The translations under genes were made by a program, and so were the position numbers. Positions 34,137-46,008 of a DNA stretch of 64,000 nt are shown here, in pieces. Location: assembly GCA_032718475.1 (NCBI GenBank), contig JAUCBJ010000777.1, positions 1 to 64,000 of the forward strand, read 5' to 3'. Below the pieces are notes generated by a model. That model was not told the origin of the DNA. It saw only the letters and a list, made by a program, of their open reading frames with translations, and searched no databases. Position 1 is the stretch's first letter. Every line of letters begins with the position of its first letter. Origin of the DNA: Nemertoderma westbladi. Its lineage: Eukaryota; Xenacoelomorpha; Nemertodermatida; Nemertodermatidae.

Positions 34137-35005
34137 GGTCAAGTATTCTAGGTCATTGATCAAGAAAATTTGCCACCTCCATGCAGCATAAAGGAGGTGC
34201 CACCTATAGCTGCATAGACCCTCTTACTAGGGCAAATCTGGTCCTGTAACTAGGACCCCCTTCATTCTGGGATAAGGACGCCCTTGGTCCTGGATTAAAG
34301 ACCCATACTGCCATATACTTGGCTGCAGGGGTATATGGCCTGGCCAGGCAGATGGTGATCTACCAATGGCTGGTCAGGAGTAGAGTGCTCTCATGTCCAC
34401 TCTGAGTGCACTTCACTGCGACCTGCACCTGGCAGCAGGGGTACAGGGCATGACCCAGCAGATGAGCTGCACAGCCAATGGTGGGTCATGTGCGTGAGAG
34501 TAGATATGGGTGATGGGCCTCATATCTGACTCCACTGCGACACCCACCCTGTGTAATGGCAAACCAGGGTGTGGTATTTGCCCCGAGAGCTGACTCGGCA
34601 AAAAAGCACCCCCCAACCCCCACTATGGATTACATTAGTAATGCGGAGGTCCAGCCACTAGAGGCCAGTGGAATGACTGGACACAATCGGCCTCACAGGC
34701 GTCAGTTATCTCCTGACCGGCTGCCTGTCTCACCCCCTACTGGAGAGAGAGCGGCAAACAATTCTTTGAGTCCCTTTCCTGATGACCTTTCTGGCCCAAA
34801 CCCTGGGTCACCAGGGAGGCCAGATTGTGAGGGGGAGAGGGATTCTGGAGTTGGAGGCTACTCTCATGTTCCACCCCGACCAACAAAGCCTTTGGTGAAT
34901 CTGAGGCAAGTCACTAGACTAGCCTCAGTAAACACTAGGGCGGGTCATACTATGCTAATGGTGGCCAATTCCTTAGGAACTTTGCAAAAAGGTGAGGTAG
35001 AACGT
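34137..35005 (+). mobile_element. LINE family A 5'-end fragment
   Basis: The + strand copy of the segment at 55941-56636. It starts at the family 5' terminus (GGTCAGGTCAAGTATTCTAGG), has a ~490-base leader, then an ORF from 34625 (MDYISNAEVQPLEAS, then RLPVSPPTGERAANNSLSPF and NLRQVTRLASVNTRAG). The last motif is the start of the endonuclease in the copy at 55.9 kb, but here the sequence diverges right after it. No RT follows. Confidence 0.7.
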
Positions 35006-35297
35006 AACTAAGCCAAAAAGTCTAAGTTTAGCTCAGGGGTTGAAGGGGAACACGTGACCCCACCCATACAAGTAATATCATGAAAACAGAGCCTGCCGCA
35101 TGCCAAAAAAAGCAGTTTAACTGCTGGTATCACAGCATACCCACCCTACTCTCTTGCCATATTTGTCTTAAATGCAATATTTTATAATGGTTTGATTATT
35201 CGCACTGAAATAATACTCAATTTAAAAACATTTTATTGACTCACCATTCGTTCAATGTACAGTAGGCCCCCTACAATATAACATAATTATATTAACT
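35006..35297. other. Non-coding leader of the transposase-like ORF
   Basis: AT-rich with no feature recognised; likely upstream sequence of the ORF at 35298. Confidence 0.4.
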
Positions 35298-36235
35298 ATG
35301 GACTTCTTATACAACACGGCCGCTGTTCCTACAATATCACACAAGGGAATAATTAAGAAAATTTTGAAGGAATGGAATGAGTTTAGGGTGAAGGTGCGGA
35401 CAGTAGAACCTGCACGACGTACCAAATTATTCTACATTGCACGTGTTAAGCAACGTTTCCTGATGATGTTTGACATTATTCTGGATGCGGATGTACCTAA
35501 TGTTGAGAAATCTTTTGTTAATGATCAGCGGGGAGAAAGACAATTATATATTGGTCAGGTTGATAAAGAAGCTGCAATAAAATCGCTTAAGAAGTATAAA
35601 CGAGTATCTGAGAATGAACGAAGAGTTCTACGCGAGAAATATCGGATTGAGTCGGAATCGGAAAAGGTTACCTTACAGGAAGAAAGTGAAAGTGAAGGTA
35701 TTTCACATTGTGAATCAGGGGACGAGCAGCCTACAACTTCGCAAGATACAAGTACTCGAAATTATGTTCAATTACCAACGGTTGCTCGTGAGGTAGATAG
35801 GTATGGCGTTTCAAACCGTGTTGCTGCTGCAATAGCTACAGCTGCACTGAAGGATGCGGATCAGAAGTTTTCGAGAAGTCAGGTTATAGATCATAAAAAG
35901 ATTTGGAGAAGCAGAAAGAGACTAAGATTGGAAATCGAGGAAGAGGAAAAAACGGACCAATTGGAATACCATATGGTAGAAGGCCTTTACTTTGATGGCC
36001 GCAAAGACTCCACATTGGTAAAAGATCATGATACTGGAAGTGTTAAATCCATTGTAGAAGAGCATGTTGTTATTGTAGAAGAACCTGGAGGGAAATTTAT
36101 CGGTCATGTTGCGCCAGAGCATGGAAAATCCAAGGATATTTTAGACGGTATTCTTTCTTACCTAGAAGAAAAAAGTATGAGTATTACCAGGCTCAAAGTG
36201 ATCGGATGTGATGGGACCAATGTGAATTTTACGCA
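35298..36235 (+). CDS. Transposase-like ORF, cut by a LINE
   Basis: An uninterrupted ATG-started frame of about 313 codons. It has an N-terminal basic region (KKILKEWNEFRVKVRT), an acidic Ser/Glu stretch (ESESEKVTLQEESESEG), a conserved-looking YGVSNRVAAAIATAALKDAD segment, then LYFDGRKDSTLV, EEHVVIVEEPGGKFIGHVAPE and KVIGCDGTNVN. FDGRKD and GCDGT look like two catalytic Asp sites of an RNase H-fold (DDE-type) transposase; I recall similar sequence in uncharacterised invertebrate proteins but cannot name a superfamily. At about 36236 the frame runs into a 5'-truncated LINE and stops at 36299, so the C-terminal half is lost or displaced. The lack of stop codons suggests a recently active element or a domesticated gene. 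Confidence 0.55.
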
Positions 36236-37260
36236 TAATTATTTTCTGGTATGCCAACCAATCTATGCAAGTTTTCTGGAATGGTTGTACGTCCGATAAA
36301 TTTTATTGCTGTAATGGGGTAAGACAAGGAAGCATTTTGTCGCCTCGCTTTTTTAACATTTTTATCGACACTCTCAGCTTAGAACTGTCCGGTTCTAATA
36401 TTGGCTGTGCCCTCCTTGATGTCTGTCTGAACCACACTTTCTATGCTGATGATAGATGTCTTATTGCATCAAATCCTTGTGCGTTGCAATTTTTGGTCGA
36501 TATTTGCAGTAATTTTGCTTCTTGCAATAATATGATTTTTAACACAAAAAAATCAAAGTGCATGTTTATCTACAGTAAGCTGCGGCCTTTTTCTACACGT
36601 CCTAATATTTCATTATATGGCAAGCCACTCGAAAGGGTTGACTCGTTTTCCTATCTGGGCCATATCTTGACGTCAGACTTCTCGGACGACGCTGATATTT
36701 TGGCTCAGCTAAGAAAATTTTACGGACGTGCAAATATGCTTATTAGGAAATTTATTATTTGCTCCACTGAGGTGAAATGTGTTCTTTTTAATAGTTATTG
36801 CTCCAATATTTATTGTAATGATTTATGGTCGCGGCGCTTTTATTCAATTTCAAATTTCAATAAGATTTGGGCTGCCTTAAATAGAGCCGTGCGGAACTTG
36901 TTTGGTATTCGACTGTTCAACTCCGAAACCGATGAAATTTCCAGCGCCAGCCAGATGCTTGTTAATTTAAATATCCGTTCTTTGGTGCAAATACATCGTA
37001 ACTCATTAAGCAGTCTTTACCTTCGTATTAATAAATCATCTAACTCTTTGATCGGTGCTGTAAGGTTTTGTTGCCGTCCTTCTTCAGCCCTGTTTGAGTC
37101 TTTTAATATTTATTGTAAATGTTGTATGTATCTTACTCCATTTATATTATATTTAGTTATCATATTTATTAATGTCTGTACTTACATATTCCTTACGGTT
37201 GTGCCCTAGTTTTTACTCTATGACTTTATAACTTTGCTGAATTAAATAATTAATAATTTA
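36236..37260 (+). pseudogene. LINE RT C-terminal half, 5'-truncated insertion
   Basis: Begins in the RT at WYANQSMQVFW, then NGVRQGSILSPRFFNIFIDTLS, FYADDRCLIASNP (catalytic ADD), MIFNTKKSKCMFI, FSYLGHILTSDFSDDADI, then a C-terminal region ending at TAG (37207-37209). The 972-base frame is intact. It is the same family as 58187-61030 (shared SNGxRQGxILSP, IGC, YLGH.I.....DD.DI). The AT-rich 3' tail ends against a family A copy. Confidence 0.8.
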
Positions 37261-37263
37261 ATA

Positions 37264-38709
37264 ACATGTACCGAACAATAAGAGTCCCACAAGAATGAAA
37301 ACAAATAAGTTGGTGCCAGTTCCCAAGAAGGGCAACCTAACACTCTATGGTTCTTTTCGGGGAATCTCATTGATCTCGATTGCTGCAAAGCTATACAATA
37401 GAATTCTATTAAATCGCATCAGGGATCCCATTGAGAGACTGCTCCGTGGAAATGAGAATGGGTTCCGTAAAGGTCGTGGGACCATGGAGCCCATTTTGGC
37501 ACTTAGAAGGATAATTGAAGAGTAATCAAAAAAGAAAGACAGGCATCTGGCTGTTATCTTTGTTGACTTCTTCAAGGCCTTTGATTCAGTCTCTCGCTCA
37601 CGTATGTTCAGCATACTTTCATTATATTGGATTCCTGATGAAATTATTCAGCAATCAGATCAGTATATGATGGTTCGACAACATTTGTGTCTACTGTTGA
37701 CGGTGACACAGAACCATTTGAAGTGTTATGGGGCGTCCTCCAGGGAGACACACTTGCACCATTCTTGTTCATAATTGTTGTTGACTATGTTCTACGCATG
37801 TCCTTAGACCATCATAATGATGATGGGGTGATGATAACTCCACCTACTGGCTCCAGAAGTCGAGGAAATCCTGCCAAGTACCTAACTGATCTAGACTTTG
37901 CTGATGACTTAGGAGTACTCCCAGAATCACTAGAGGGAGCCCAACGGCTCCTCAGCTCATTAGAACATGCTGCTTCTTTTTATTAACTCCAGAAAGACAA
38001 ACATTTTGACAGTTAACTTTGAAAGTCCTCAGCAAGTCTCTGATCGGATGAGCATAAGCTCAAAAGATGGTATGCTTGAGCATGTGGATGACTTCTGTTA
38101 CCTGGGATCATGGATCCGGAAGTCAGGTGAGGACCTTCGAATACGTAAGGGAAAGGCATGGGCAGCCTTGAATAGGCTTTCCAGGATTTGGAAGTCACCG
38201 AGAATTAATAGGAAACTTAAGGTCCGATTATTTAGAGCAGCAGTAGTTCCAGTACTCCTCTATGGGAGTCCATGCTGGGCTCTAACTGCTGAGGACACCA
38301 AATCTCTGGATGGCACATTCACAAGAATGCTACGCCGGGTTCATTGTGTCAAGTACAATGCACACATCTCCAACCAAACACTATATAACATTGGAGGTGT
38401 CTCATTGGTTCCCCCAAGCTTGACACTCGAACAAAATCGCCTCCGCTTTGCAGGACATTGATTTCGCCGTGAGGACCACCAGCCAGTACATAATCTTGTA
38501 CTTCGGCAGCCTCATGGAGTGAATAAGCATGGTGGACAGCCCATGACTTTCTTGAGACGCATCTTAAAGGATTCTGGCCTTGAAGATGCGGATGATCTAG
38601 CAAATGTCATGGGTGATAGGGAGTTGTGGCGGTTGCAATTTTGTCGATAAGCCGGCACAGCATTCTTAAAAATGCAGCTGCAATGCAGCATGCCGATCCT
38701 AGTAGTACT
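37264..38709 (+). mobile_element. LINE family A copy, 5'-truncated
   Basis: From the RT fingers (MKTNKLVPVPKKGNLTLYG, 37295) through AFDSV, GVLQGDTLAPFLF (37730), LDFADDLGVL, YLGSWIRKSGED and the C-terminal tail, to the TAG-type 3' end near 38709. Defects: a stop at 37523, a frameshift near 37650, an 11-base deletion between TCT repeats at 37975, and a stop at 38461. Confidence 0.85.
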
Positions 38710-39333
38710 AGTACCTCGCCATGGCGACAAGAATGAGATCAGGAATTCAACTGTAGGCCTATGGCAATAGAGTAAGTTAAATATATTAAAGGATGTGAAG
38801 AAGATAATACAATTAGAAATACAATGGCTGATTCACAACAACGTACCTTGGAAAATCCATGAAAAAATCCTAAAAAATCTTAAAGATCCATGTGGTAAAG
38901 AATTTGGTAAACCATTCGATATAAATTGGGATGATTTCATACTATGGCGGAGGAGATAGTGAGCCTTTGTGAGACTAAAAGTCAAAAGAAGTAAAAACTT
39001 TTAGCATCAAACTAAAATTTACATGAAAAGATTGAGCTGAAAAGTACTTAATTACTCATGAGCACCCATTTACTTAAAAGTATTTAAGGGGTTGGGGGGG
39101 GGGGGGGGGTGTAAACCCCCCACCCCCCCCCCCCCCCCCATAAACCTTTTTTTTTTTTAATGTCTGTCAATTAGTGTTAACTGATAATATTGCTATTTCG
39201 TCATGGCCAACCACTGTATGGAAGGCCAAAGAGCCTACATAGGAAAATTTGTAGCCTCCCCCAAGTGGCTGGAGGCGGAATTAAAGATTTCACTAAAAAT
39301 GTTACTAGTCCCTCAATCTTGGTCCAAATTTCT
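38710..39333. other. Spacer with a short coding-like stretch and G/C hairpin
   Basis: 38791-38960 is open for 57 codons (IQLEIQWLIHNNVPW, NWDDFILWRRR, then TAG) and reads like the end of a transposon protein, without proof. At 39089-39139 a G-run (with two Ts near its start) is followed after TGTAAA by a C-run, forming a perfect G:C hairpin. Confidence 0.4.
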
Positions 39334-39337
39334 TTAA

Positions 39338-40906
39338 CCCTATTAAACCCAGGGGGGTTGGTCAATATGACCCACCCCGTGGTTTTTTTTGTTATAACTC
39401 TGAAACAAACGCAGGGGGGAATCTGAAATGTTATGACTTCCTAAAAATCTATTGTCTTCCTAAGAGTGAAAACGGTTTTCAAAAATATTGGGTAGTTTTC
39501 GAGATATAGTACCATTTCTTAACCCTACTTTTGGTACTTTTTTTGAGGCGTTTTTTGAAAATTAATCATTTAAATATGATTTGCAACATCTCTATTTTTG
39601 ATTTACACCGGTTTTTTGGTGTTTGCAATTGGATGGAATTCATCTAAATAAATTTAAAAATTTCAAACTTGTTTTTTTTTCGATGGATGGCAATTTTGGT
39701 GCCAGCACCAAATTTTGAAATATGTTCAATTTGTAAATTGATTGTTTGAACCTGTTTTTTGCGCAATAGGGGTTTTTTAGGTTTCTGATTTCGATGGAAT
39801 ATATACGAATTGCACCAGGAGTATCAAACTTGTATTTTCCGGCGCGGTGTGCAAAATTTGGTGCCAGCACGAAAGTTTGAAAATCTATTCAATAGTTAAA
39901 TTGATTGTTACAACTTATTTCTTGCGTTTTAGATGTTTAAGGCGGTTCTGAATTCAATGAAATAAATAATTATCTAACTAGACATCTCAAACTTGTATTT
40001 TTCGGAAGTGGGTGCAAAATTTGGTAATAGCACCAAATTTTGAAAACCACCAAATATATCAATTGATTGTATCACTTTGTTTCTTGCGTTATACGGGTTG
40101 TACGGGTAAGGGTTCTGAATTCAATGGAATATGTAAAAATTCCATAAGAGTTTTCAAACCTGTATTTTTCGCCGGTGGGTGAAAATTGTTGTGCCAGCAC
40201 CAAATTTTGGAAAATAAGCAAATTGATCAGTAGATAGTATCATCTTGTTTATTGCGTTATACGGGTTTATGAGGGTCCTGAATCCGGTGGAATCAATAAA
40301 AACGGCACTGGACATCGCAAACTTGTACTTTTTGGTGATGGGTACGAAATTTGGTCCTAGCACCAAAATTTTCCAAATTACGTCGAAAAATACAAGTAGC
40401 AATGATGGGGCATTTTAGAAATGTATTCCATTAGAATCAGCGCCCTAGAAAACCTGAAAATGTGAATTTATAGCATCGAATAAGTGAATTAAAAATTTTG
40501 TGTTCTAACTTAAAAGTGCTGGTTACTTGTTTTTTTCATTTTTTTCCGACGCATAGAGGACTAAACAGCCATTTATAGTAATCATATCATTTTTAAATCT
40601 TTTCCAATGTATTTTGCGCCCCAGAAAACCTGTATTGAAAAACAATTAGACGAAAAATGTAAGTTTCAAATTTTCTGAAAATTGTGCACTACTTGTAATT
40701 TTGGTGCTGCAATATAACCACCCCAGTAAATTTTTTCGAAAATTTTTTTTTTCGGTCGGATCCTGACTAGTGATACCTACGTATAAACAAAAAATCAGAC
40801 GTTTTCGTAAAAATTTTTAGATTTTAGAGGGGGGGGGGTCAATATGACCCCCCCCCCCCCCCCCGGTATTTGTACAACATTTTAAAGCCCGGTACTACTA
40901 TTAGGG
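39338..40906. mobile_element. piggyBac-like non-autonomous element
   Basis: Flanked by TTAA on both sides (39334-39337, 40907-40910). Ends are inverted: CCCTATTA at left, CCCTAATA in reverse complement at right. Each subterminal region carries GGTCAATATGACC, a near-palindrome embedded between G- and C-runs (39360 and 40838). TTAA targets and CCC-starting ends are the piggyBac rule. The interior is non-coding and contains five ~163-bp tandem repeats. A related interior sequence is at 15946-16350. Confidence 0.6.
39600..40420. repeat. ~163-bp tandem repeat with a palindromic core
   Basis: Five diverged units; the core AAATTTGGTGCCAGCACCAAATTT-type palindrome is centred near 39705, 39865, 40027, 40195 and 40358. 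Each unit also has CAAACTTGTATTTTTCGG, TTGATTGTATCA, CTTGCGTTATACGGG and TCTGAATTCAATGGAAT. Confidence 0.75.
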
Positions 40907-41011
40907 TTAATGATTAGTTTTGGCACATAAATTGAATGCATTGCAGCGGATTTTGTGCCAAATCTAACAGTTGTGGCTGTATGTTTTGTTGCGAGATTAA
41001 ATTGCCTTTAA

Positions 41012-42808
41012 TGTCCACCATGCTTATTCACTCCATGAGGCTGCCAAAGCACAAGATTATGCACTGGCTGGTCCTCACGGCGAAAGCAATGTCCTGCAAA
41101 GCGGAGGCGACTTTGTTCTAGTGTCAAGCTTGGGGGAACGAATGAGACACCTCCAATGTTATATAGTGTCTGGTTGGAGATGTGTGCATTGTACTTGACA
41201 CAATGAACCCGGCGTAGCATTCTTGTGAATGTGCCATCCAGAGATTTGGTGTCCTCAGCAGTTAGAGCCCAGCATGGACTCCCATAGAGGAGTACTGGAA
41301 CTACTGCTGCTCTAAATAATCGGACCTTAAGTTTCCGATTAATTCTACTGTGACTTCCAAATCCTGGAAAGCCTATTCAAGGCTGCCCATGCCTTTCCCT
41401 TACGTATTCGAAGGTCCTCACCTGACTTCCGGATCCATGATCCCAGGTAACAGAAGTCTCCACATGCTCAAGCATACCATCCTTGCTCATCCGTCAGAGA
41501 CTTGCTGAGGACTTTCAAAGTTAACTGTCAAAATTTTGGTCTTTTTGGAGTTAACAAAAAGACCAACACTAGAAGCAGCCTGTTCTAATGAGCTGAGGAG
41601 CCGTTGGGCTCCCTCTAGTGATTCTGAGAGTACTCCTAAGTCATCAGCAAAGTCTAGATCAGTTAGGTACTTGGCAGGATTTCCTCGACTTCTGGAGCCA
41701 GTAGGTGGAGTTACCATCACCCCATCATCATTATGATGATCTAAGGACATGCGTAGAACATAGTCAACCACAATTATGAACAAGAATGGCGCAAGTGTGT
41801 CTCCTTGGAGGACGCCCCATAATACTTCAAAAGGATCTGTGTCACCATCAACAGTAGACACAAATGTTGTCGAACCATCGTATACTGATCCGATTGCTGC
41901 AATAATTTCATCAGGAATCCCATATAATGAAAGTATGCTGAACATACGTGAGCGAGAGACTGAATCAAAGGCCTTGAAGAAGTCAACAAATATTACAGCC
42001 AGATGCCTGTCTTTCTTTTTTGATAACTCTTCAATTATCCTTCTAAGTGCCAAAATGGGCTCCATGGTCCCACGACCTTTATGGAACCCATTCTGATTTC
42101 CACGGAGCAGTCTCTCAATGGGATCCCTGATGCGATTTAATAGAATTCTATTGTATAGCTTTGCAGCAATCGAGATCAATGAGATTCCCCGAAAAGAACC
42201 ATAGAGTGCTAGGTTGCCCTTCTTGGGAACTGGCACCAACTTATTTGTTTTCATTCCTTGTGGGACTCTTGTTGTTCTGTACATGTCTACTATGATGGGA
42301 TAGATGAGCTTTAAACACTCAGGTATTATAAAGACCTCAGGGGGAACACCATCTACTCCACTGGCACGTTTGGTCTTTATGCTCTTTGCAGCAGAATTCA
42401 CTTCTGCAAAGAAGATATCACCAATGGGGAATATCCGGGAGTACAGACTCAGACACTTTTTCTTCTATTAAGTTATCAGGCAACACCCTGTCATTATTGA
42501 GGAGCTCTTCAAAGTGGACCTTCCAACCATTGAGTCGATCGGCTGGTGATTCTGCCTTAACCTTGGTGGTTGGTTGGCTTTTCCACCCAGTAAGCAAGCC
42601 TGCTGTCGTCAGCATCATTGATGGCATCAACATGTTGGTTTAGTAGCTCCTGTTGATTAACAGAGTACTGCCTGTTCAGGAACCTAAATACAGCCTTAAC
42701 TGCATTCTTGTCCGTGGTATTCTGTTTGAGTCAGGACTCGTTTTGCGCCTTATAGAGGTTATTTCGTTGTGCAGCTGCTAACTTAACTGCTTCTGTGAAG
42801 GCAGAAGC
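41012..42808 (-). mobile_element. LINE family A, 3' part of a copy split by BEL/Pao
   Basis: Minus-strand reading from 42808: a pre-RT linker (AAAQRNNLYKAQNES, FRFLNRQYSVNQQELLNQHV, WKVHFEELLNNDRVLP), then an open RT frame (42401-41487) with GVDGVPPEV, AFDSV, GVLQGDTLAPFLF and LDFADDLGVL, then the frameshifted thumb and C-terminus, cut at HGG near 41012 before the normal 3' end. The 5' half continues at 54988-56636 on the other side of the LTR element. Confidence 0.85.
42804..42808. repeat. BEL/Pao target site duplication, left
   Basis: GAAGC, repeated at 54983-54987. Five bases is the size normal for BEL/Pao. Confidence 0.8.
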
Positions 42809-44081
42809 TGTTCGCGCTTTCAGATCTTTGGCAGTTTAACCCGCCAAATTAAGATGTCTTCTAGATATTAAATCGCTTTTTAGCCTATGACAAGTATTTG
42901 ATTCACTACACTAGTCGAAACCAATCTGTGCGCGATCATTCACCCGCTGGATATTCCCGGGAGATTGGGTTCGACGGTTTAATTTTATTGCTATGTAAGC
43001 CTAATGTATTATTCGACTGACAGTATTATATAATCTCTGACAATATTATTCACCTTCGGGAATATTAACAGTTCCTTTAGGACGTGGCGCTTTATTTATA
43101 TAAACAGAGTTATGACTTAAACTACTCACAACGATATGGCTTAATTATAATTCACATATATGGCGCATTCTTTAGGAATTGCTTCTTTAACAGACTCACT
43201 CATACACAATGCTGCACAATACTGCACACTAATCTGCCAATCTTCACTGATTTTAGTCACATATAAAAGGAACACAGACTGACTCATGTAGGGTCTATCA
43301 AATAACATTAGATTCACTTCAAACCACTTTAACATAAGTCACAATCGTTATTGGTAACCTTTCTCTCTTACCTTCGGTATATCAAGAATATTGGGTTTCC
43401 GGGGTTATTTCTCGTTATTCCAATATAATAATTCATCAACCAATATAATGAATAACCGACAGTAAATAGCAGTATAACAATATAAAGTATGCACAGTGTT
43501 ACACAGTATGCAGTGTATGCAGTACTGCAGTATGCAGTGATTACGAAATTGCAGAGTGATATTTACAGTTAAAGGATATATGTCCTTATAATTAAACCTA
43601 CTAGTGTTGAGCTAAAAAACAGAAAACACAAAACACTACAAAGCCGTTCTTTCGTGGCTTTGATAAACTCGTGACTACTGCTCTATACGAGGATACCAAC
43701 TACCCTTATTCCACGAAGCTCCCGTTCAACACAGAGAAAGAGCAGTGAGATAGGAAAATTTCAGTTCAGTAGCTCTGTGATAGGTCAAAATCAAAGCTAA
43801 CTCAAATTCTATTGGCAGATACAGAAAGCTGCAACGTGGCAATATCAGCCGTTAGCCGTCGTCATGGTAGCGACACTGTTTTCAAGAGTATCGAGCTTTT
43901 TACGTCATGAAATTGCAGATTATGTCCTCTAAAGTACAAATACAGTTCAAATACAGAAGAAATGACTTTTATGTCCTCTAAAACACCAGTACAGCAAGGA
44001 CACGGCCTTTTTATGCCTGGCAAACCAACTACAGAGTACTTTAAGGGAAACTAACCGGTTAATGACGCAAAAGCTTTTACA
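42809..44081 (-). repeat. BEL/Pao 3' LTR
   Basis: Same length as 53710-54982 and nearly identical. On the plus strand it begins TGTTCGCGCTTTCAG and ends AAGCTTTTACA. It contains TATATAAATAAA on the minus strand (a possible TATA and AATAAA, near 43090). Small ORFs inside are not conserved proteins. Confidence 0.9.
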
Positions 44082-44159
44082 CCGCTCCCAGAAAATGGGA
44101 TTTAAGTCTATAAAATATAACAAATCACAGTTTCTAAAATATAAAGATACTCTAAACAG

Positions 44160-44366
44160 TTAGTCTTTCTTGCGCGGACGGTGTTTACGCAGTTTTTTAA
44201 AGCTAGCAAGAGTCATTTTCTCTTTGGGGGAAGCCACTTTACTAGGAGGGCCATAACTCCTGGGTGAAGGGTGCAATATGATTGCATTAAAAGGTTTGGG
44301 TTTACGGTCGGTGTCTCGTCCATTTCGACATGCTTCTCCTCGAGCTGATTTTCCTCCGCTTGTCAT
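44160..44366 (-). CDS. Small basic ORF near the BEL/Pao 3' end
   Basis: Up to 68 codons, ending LASFKKLRKHRPRKKD and TAA 78 bases before the 3' LTR. The last codons are also found at 63973-64000 in the second BEL/Pao copy, with one change (H to R). It could be the C-terminal tail of a lost larger Pol (integrase end) or a small accessory ORF. Lys/Arg-rich; no domain seen. Confidence 0.3.
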   Translation of the reverse strand: MTSGGKSARGEACRNGRDTDRKPKPFNAIILHPSPRSYGPPSKVASPKEKMTLASFKKLRKHRPRKKD

Positions 44367-46008
44367 GGGATACGTTCGTCCAAAACTCTCGCAAAGAATA
44401 GGGTTTTCTAAGCTTGATATCTTCTTTGAGATTCGAGGTTTCCCAATCGAACTGAGATAAGGCCAATTCGTTTATCGATTGGACTTACTGTTATAACTTA
44501 CGTTTATCTGAACAAACGCAGGTTTCTTTTTGATCTTTATAGAATAGCGTTTAACTCGTTTCGTACAACGCTCTCCTTCACCTTGATGAAGGGTTGTATC
44601 GCGTTAAACGTGACGACCATAAGGTTGGATAGTGATATTAGGTGTCTGCGTCATAATCCGGCTAGGCAAGATGGGCGGCTAGCTAGAAATCACTGTCGGA
44701 GTGTTACCGATTAATTGTTAGGGTAGCACTAGATCTTTAACAGTGAATACCGTCCGGGAGGATCCGCGACACCACCAAGATCGCAGGTCTGAGGTCCAAC
44801 TAAGGAATGAGGAGGTTTGACCGAGTATTCCGGGACTCTGATCGTAGGTTTACTCTAGGATCGTTAGAGCCGAGTGAGCATAGGTGATACGTCAAACAAG
44901 TTTCGCTCGAAACTCCAGTAAATATAACGAACACAACTGTGTTTAACACAACGTTTCCGTGGATGTTTATGTCTTTCCGTTTATTGGCTGGGTCTAGGGC
45001 ATTTACCGTAATAATACCAAAGACGCACGTCTGGTAGGGGAAACGCGGGTGATATTTATTTGTTGTTACAATGCTTCTATCAAGAATTCCAAATATACGT
45101 TGGAGTTACCGCGTTTATTTGTTTCTTTAGTGTCTTTTCTTTCGAGTCGATTTCGAATAGAATTTTCGCATTCGAATTTCAGTTTATGGTTCCGACTCCG
45201 CTGGGCAGGATATATAGTCGACATAGTCCGTATTGTGTAAATCGATAGGATGACCAGTAGTTAAGAAGACCATATACGTACCATTACGCTGCGTATACCG
45301 AGCAGCGAATTTTCTATAGTCCAACTCGCGCGCGAGCTGCTCTTGGGACATTGGCGGTTCGATATAACGACCATCGTCCTCCGCAGCAGTTGGACTAACG
45401 TCGCCGCGTATTAAGCTATCAACAAACGCTTGTAAAAGTAGAGTATATCGCTCCCCGATACCAAGACCATCTTCTATCAACTCCGTCATATCTGCTATAT
45501 ATGAGTTTATCCATATTATAATGAGTTTATATTTAGGCGAGCGGGCGTCGCTGCCTACCCCAATCAACCCCCGGACAGTACGAGATCCTCAGCGCCGATG
45601 TGTCGTCGCCGCTGTACTTTCGCCAACGACGTAGCCGCACAACGACAACGACAACGACAACCGACACAAGTCACTCGACTGTCCGTCCCAAAGACTTAGA
45701 TGTACTTCAGGTTTTCCTTGGAGAGTTAGGTTACTTTTACGATTGCGACTAGCTACTGTAAACACACCTTAGCAGTAACATTCACCTATAAACTCACAAA
45801 TACCACACACACAACTTGTCACAAATTACACACATTCGGGCCATTTGTCCGTTAGTCAATGCCTTCCAGAATGTCACTGTATTATTATGTATCCTTGGAT
45901 ACTAGTAGTGCGCTATTTATTCCCTATGCTATTCAATGGGACAAGCTTTCTATTGTTCTTTTAACTCAATTCTAATTCTAGCGTGGTTGTTGCTATGGTG
46001 ACATTATC
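44367..46008 (-). other. BEL/Pao 3' region without integrase
   Basis: Expected to hold the integrase, but I find no zinc-binding HHCC or DDE motifs in any frame. A minus-strand frame at 45184-45567 is open (ELIEDGLGIGERYTLLLQAF, MSQEQLARELDYRKFAARYT) with no ATG at its start and no recognised domain; it may be captured sequence or an unknown ORF. 45630-45665 is a short CGTTGT repeat. Confidence 0.45.

Noticed and set aside
43084-43335. 60- and 64-codon ORFs repeated at 43.1, 54.0 and 62.9 kb
   Set aside because: They lie inside the LTRs; conservation only reflects LTR identity, with no domain or coding bias.
45184-45567. 127-codon minus-strand ORF in the BEL/Pao 3' region as an integrase or env candidate
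   Set aside because: No catalytic, zinc-binding, signal or membrane motifs, and no ATG at the start; left as unassigned.
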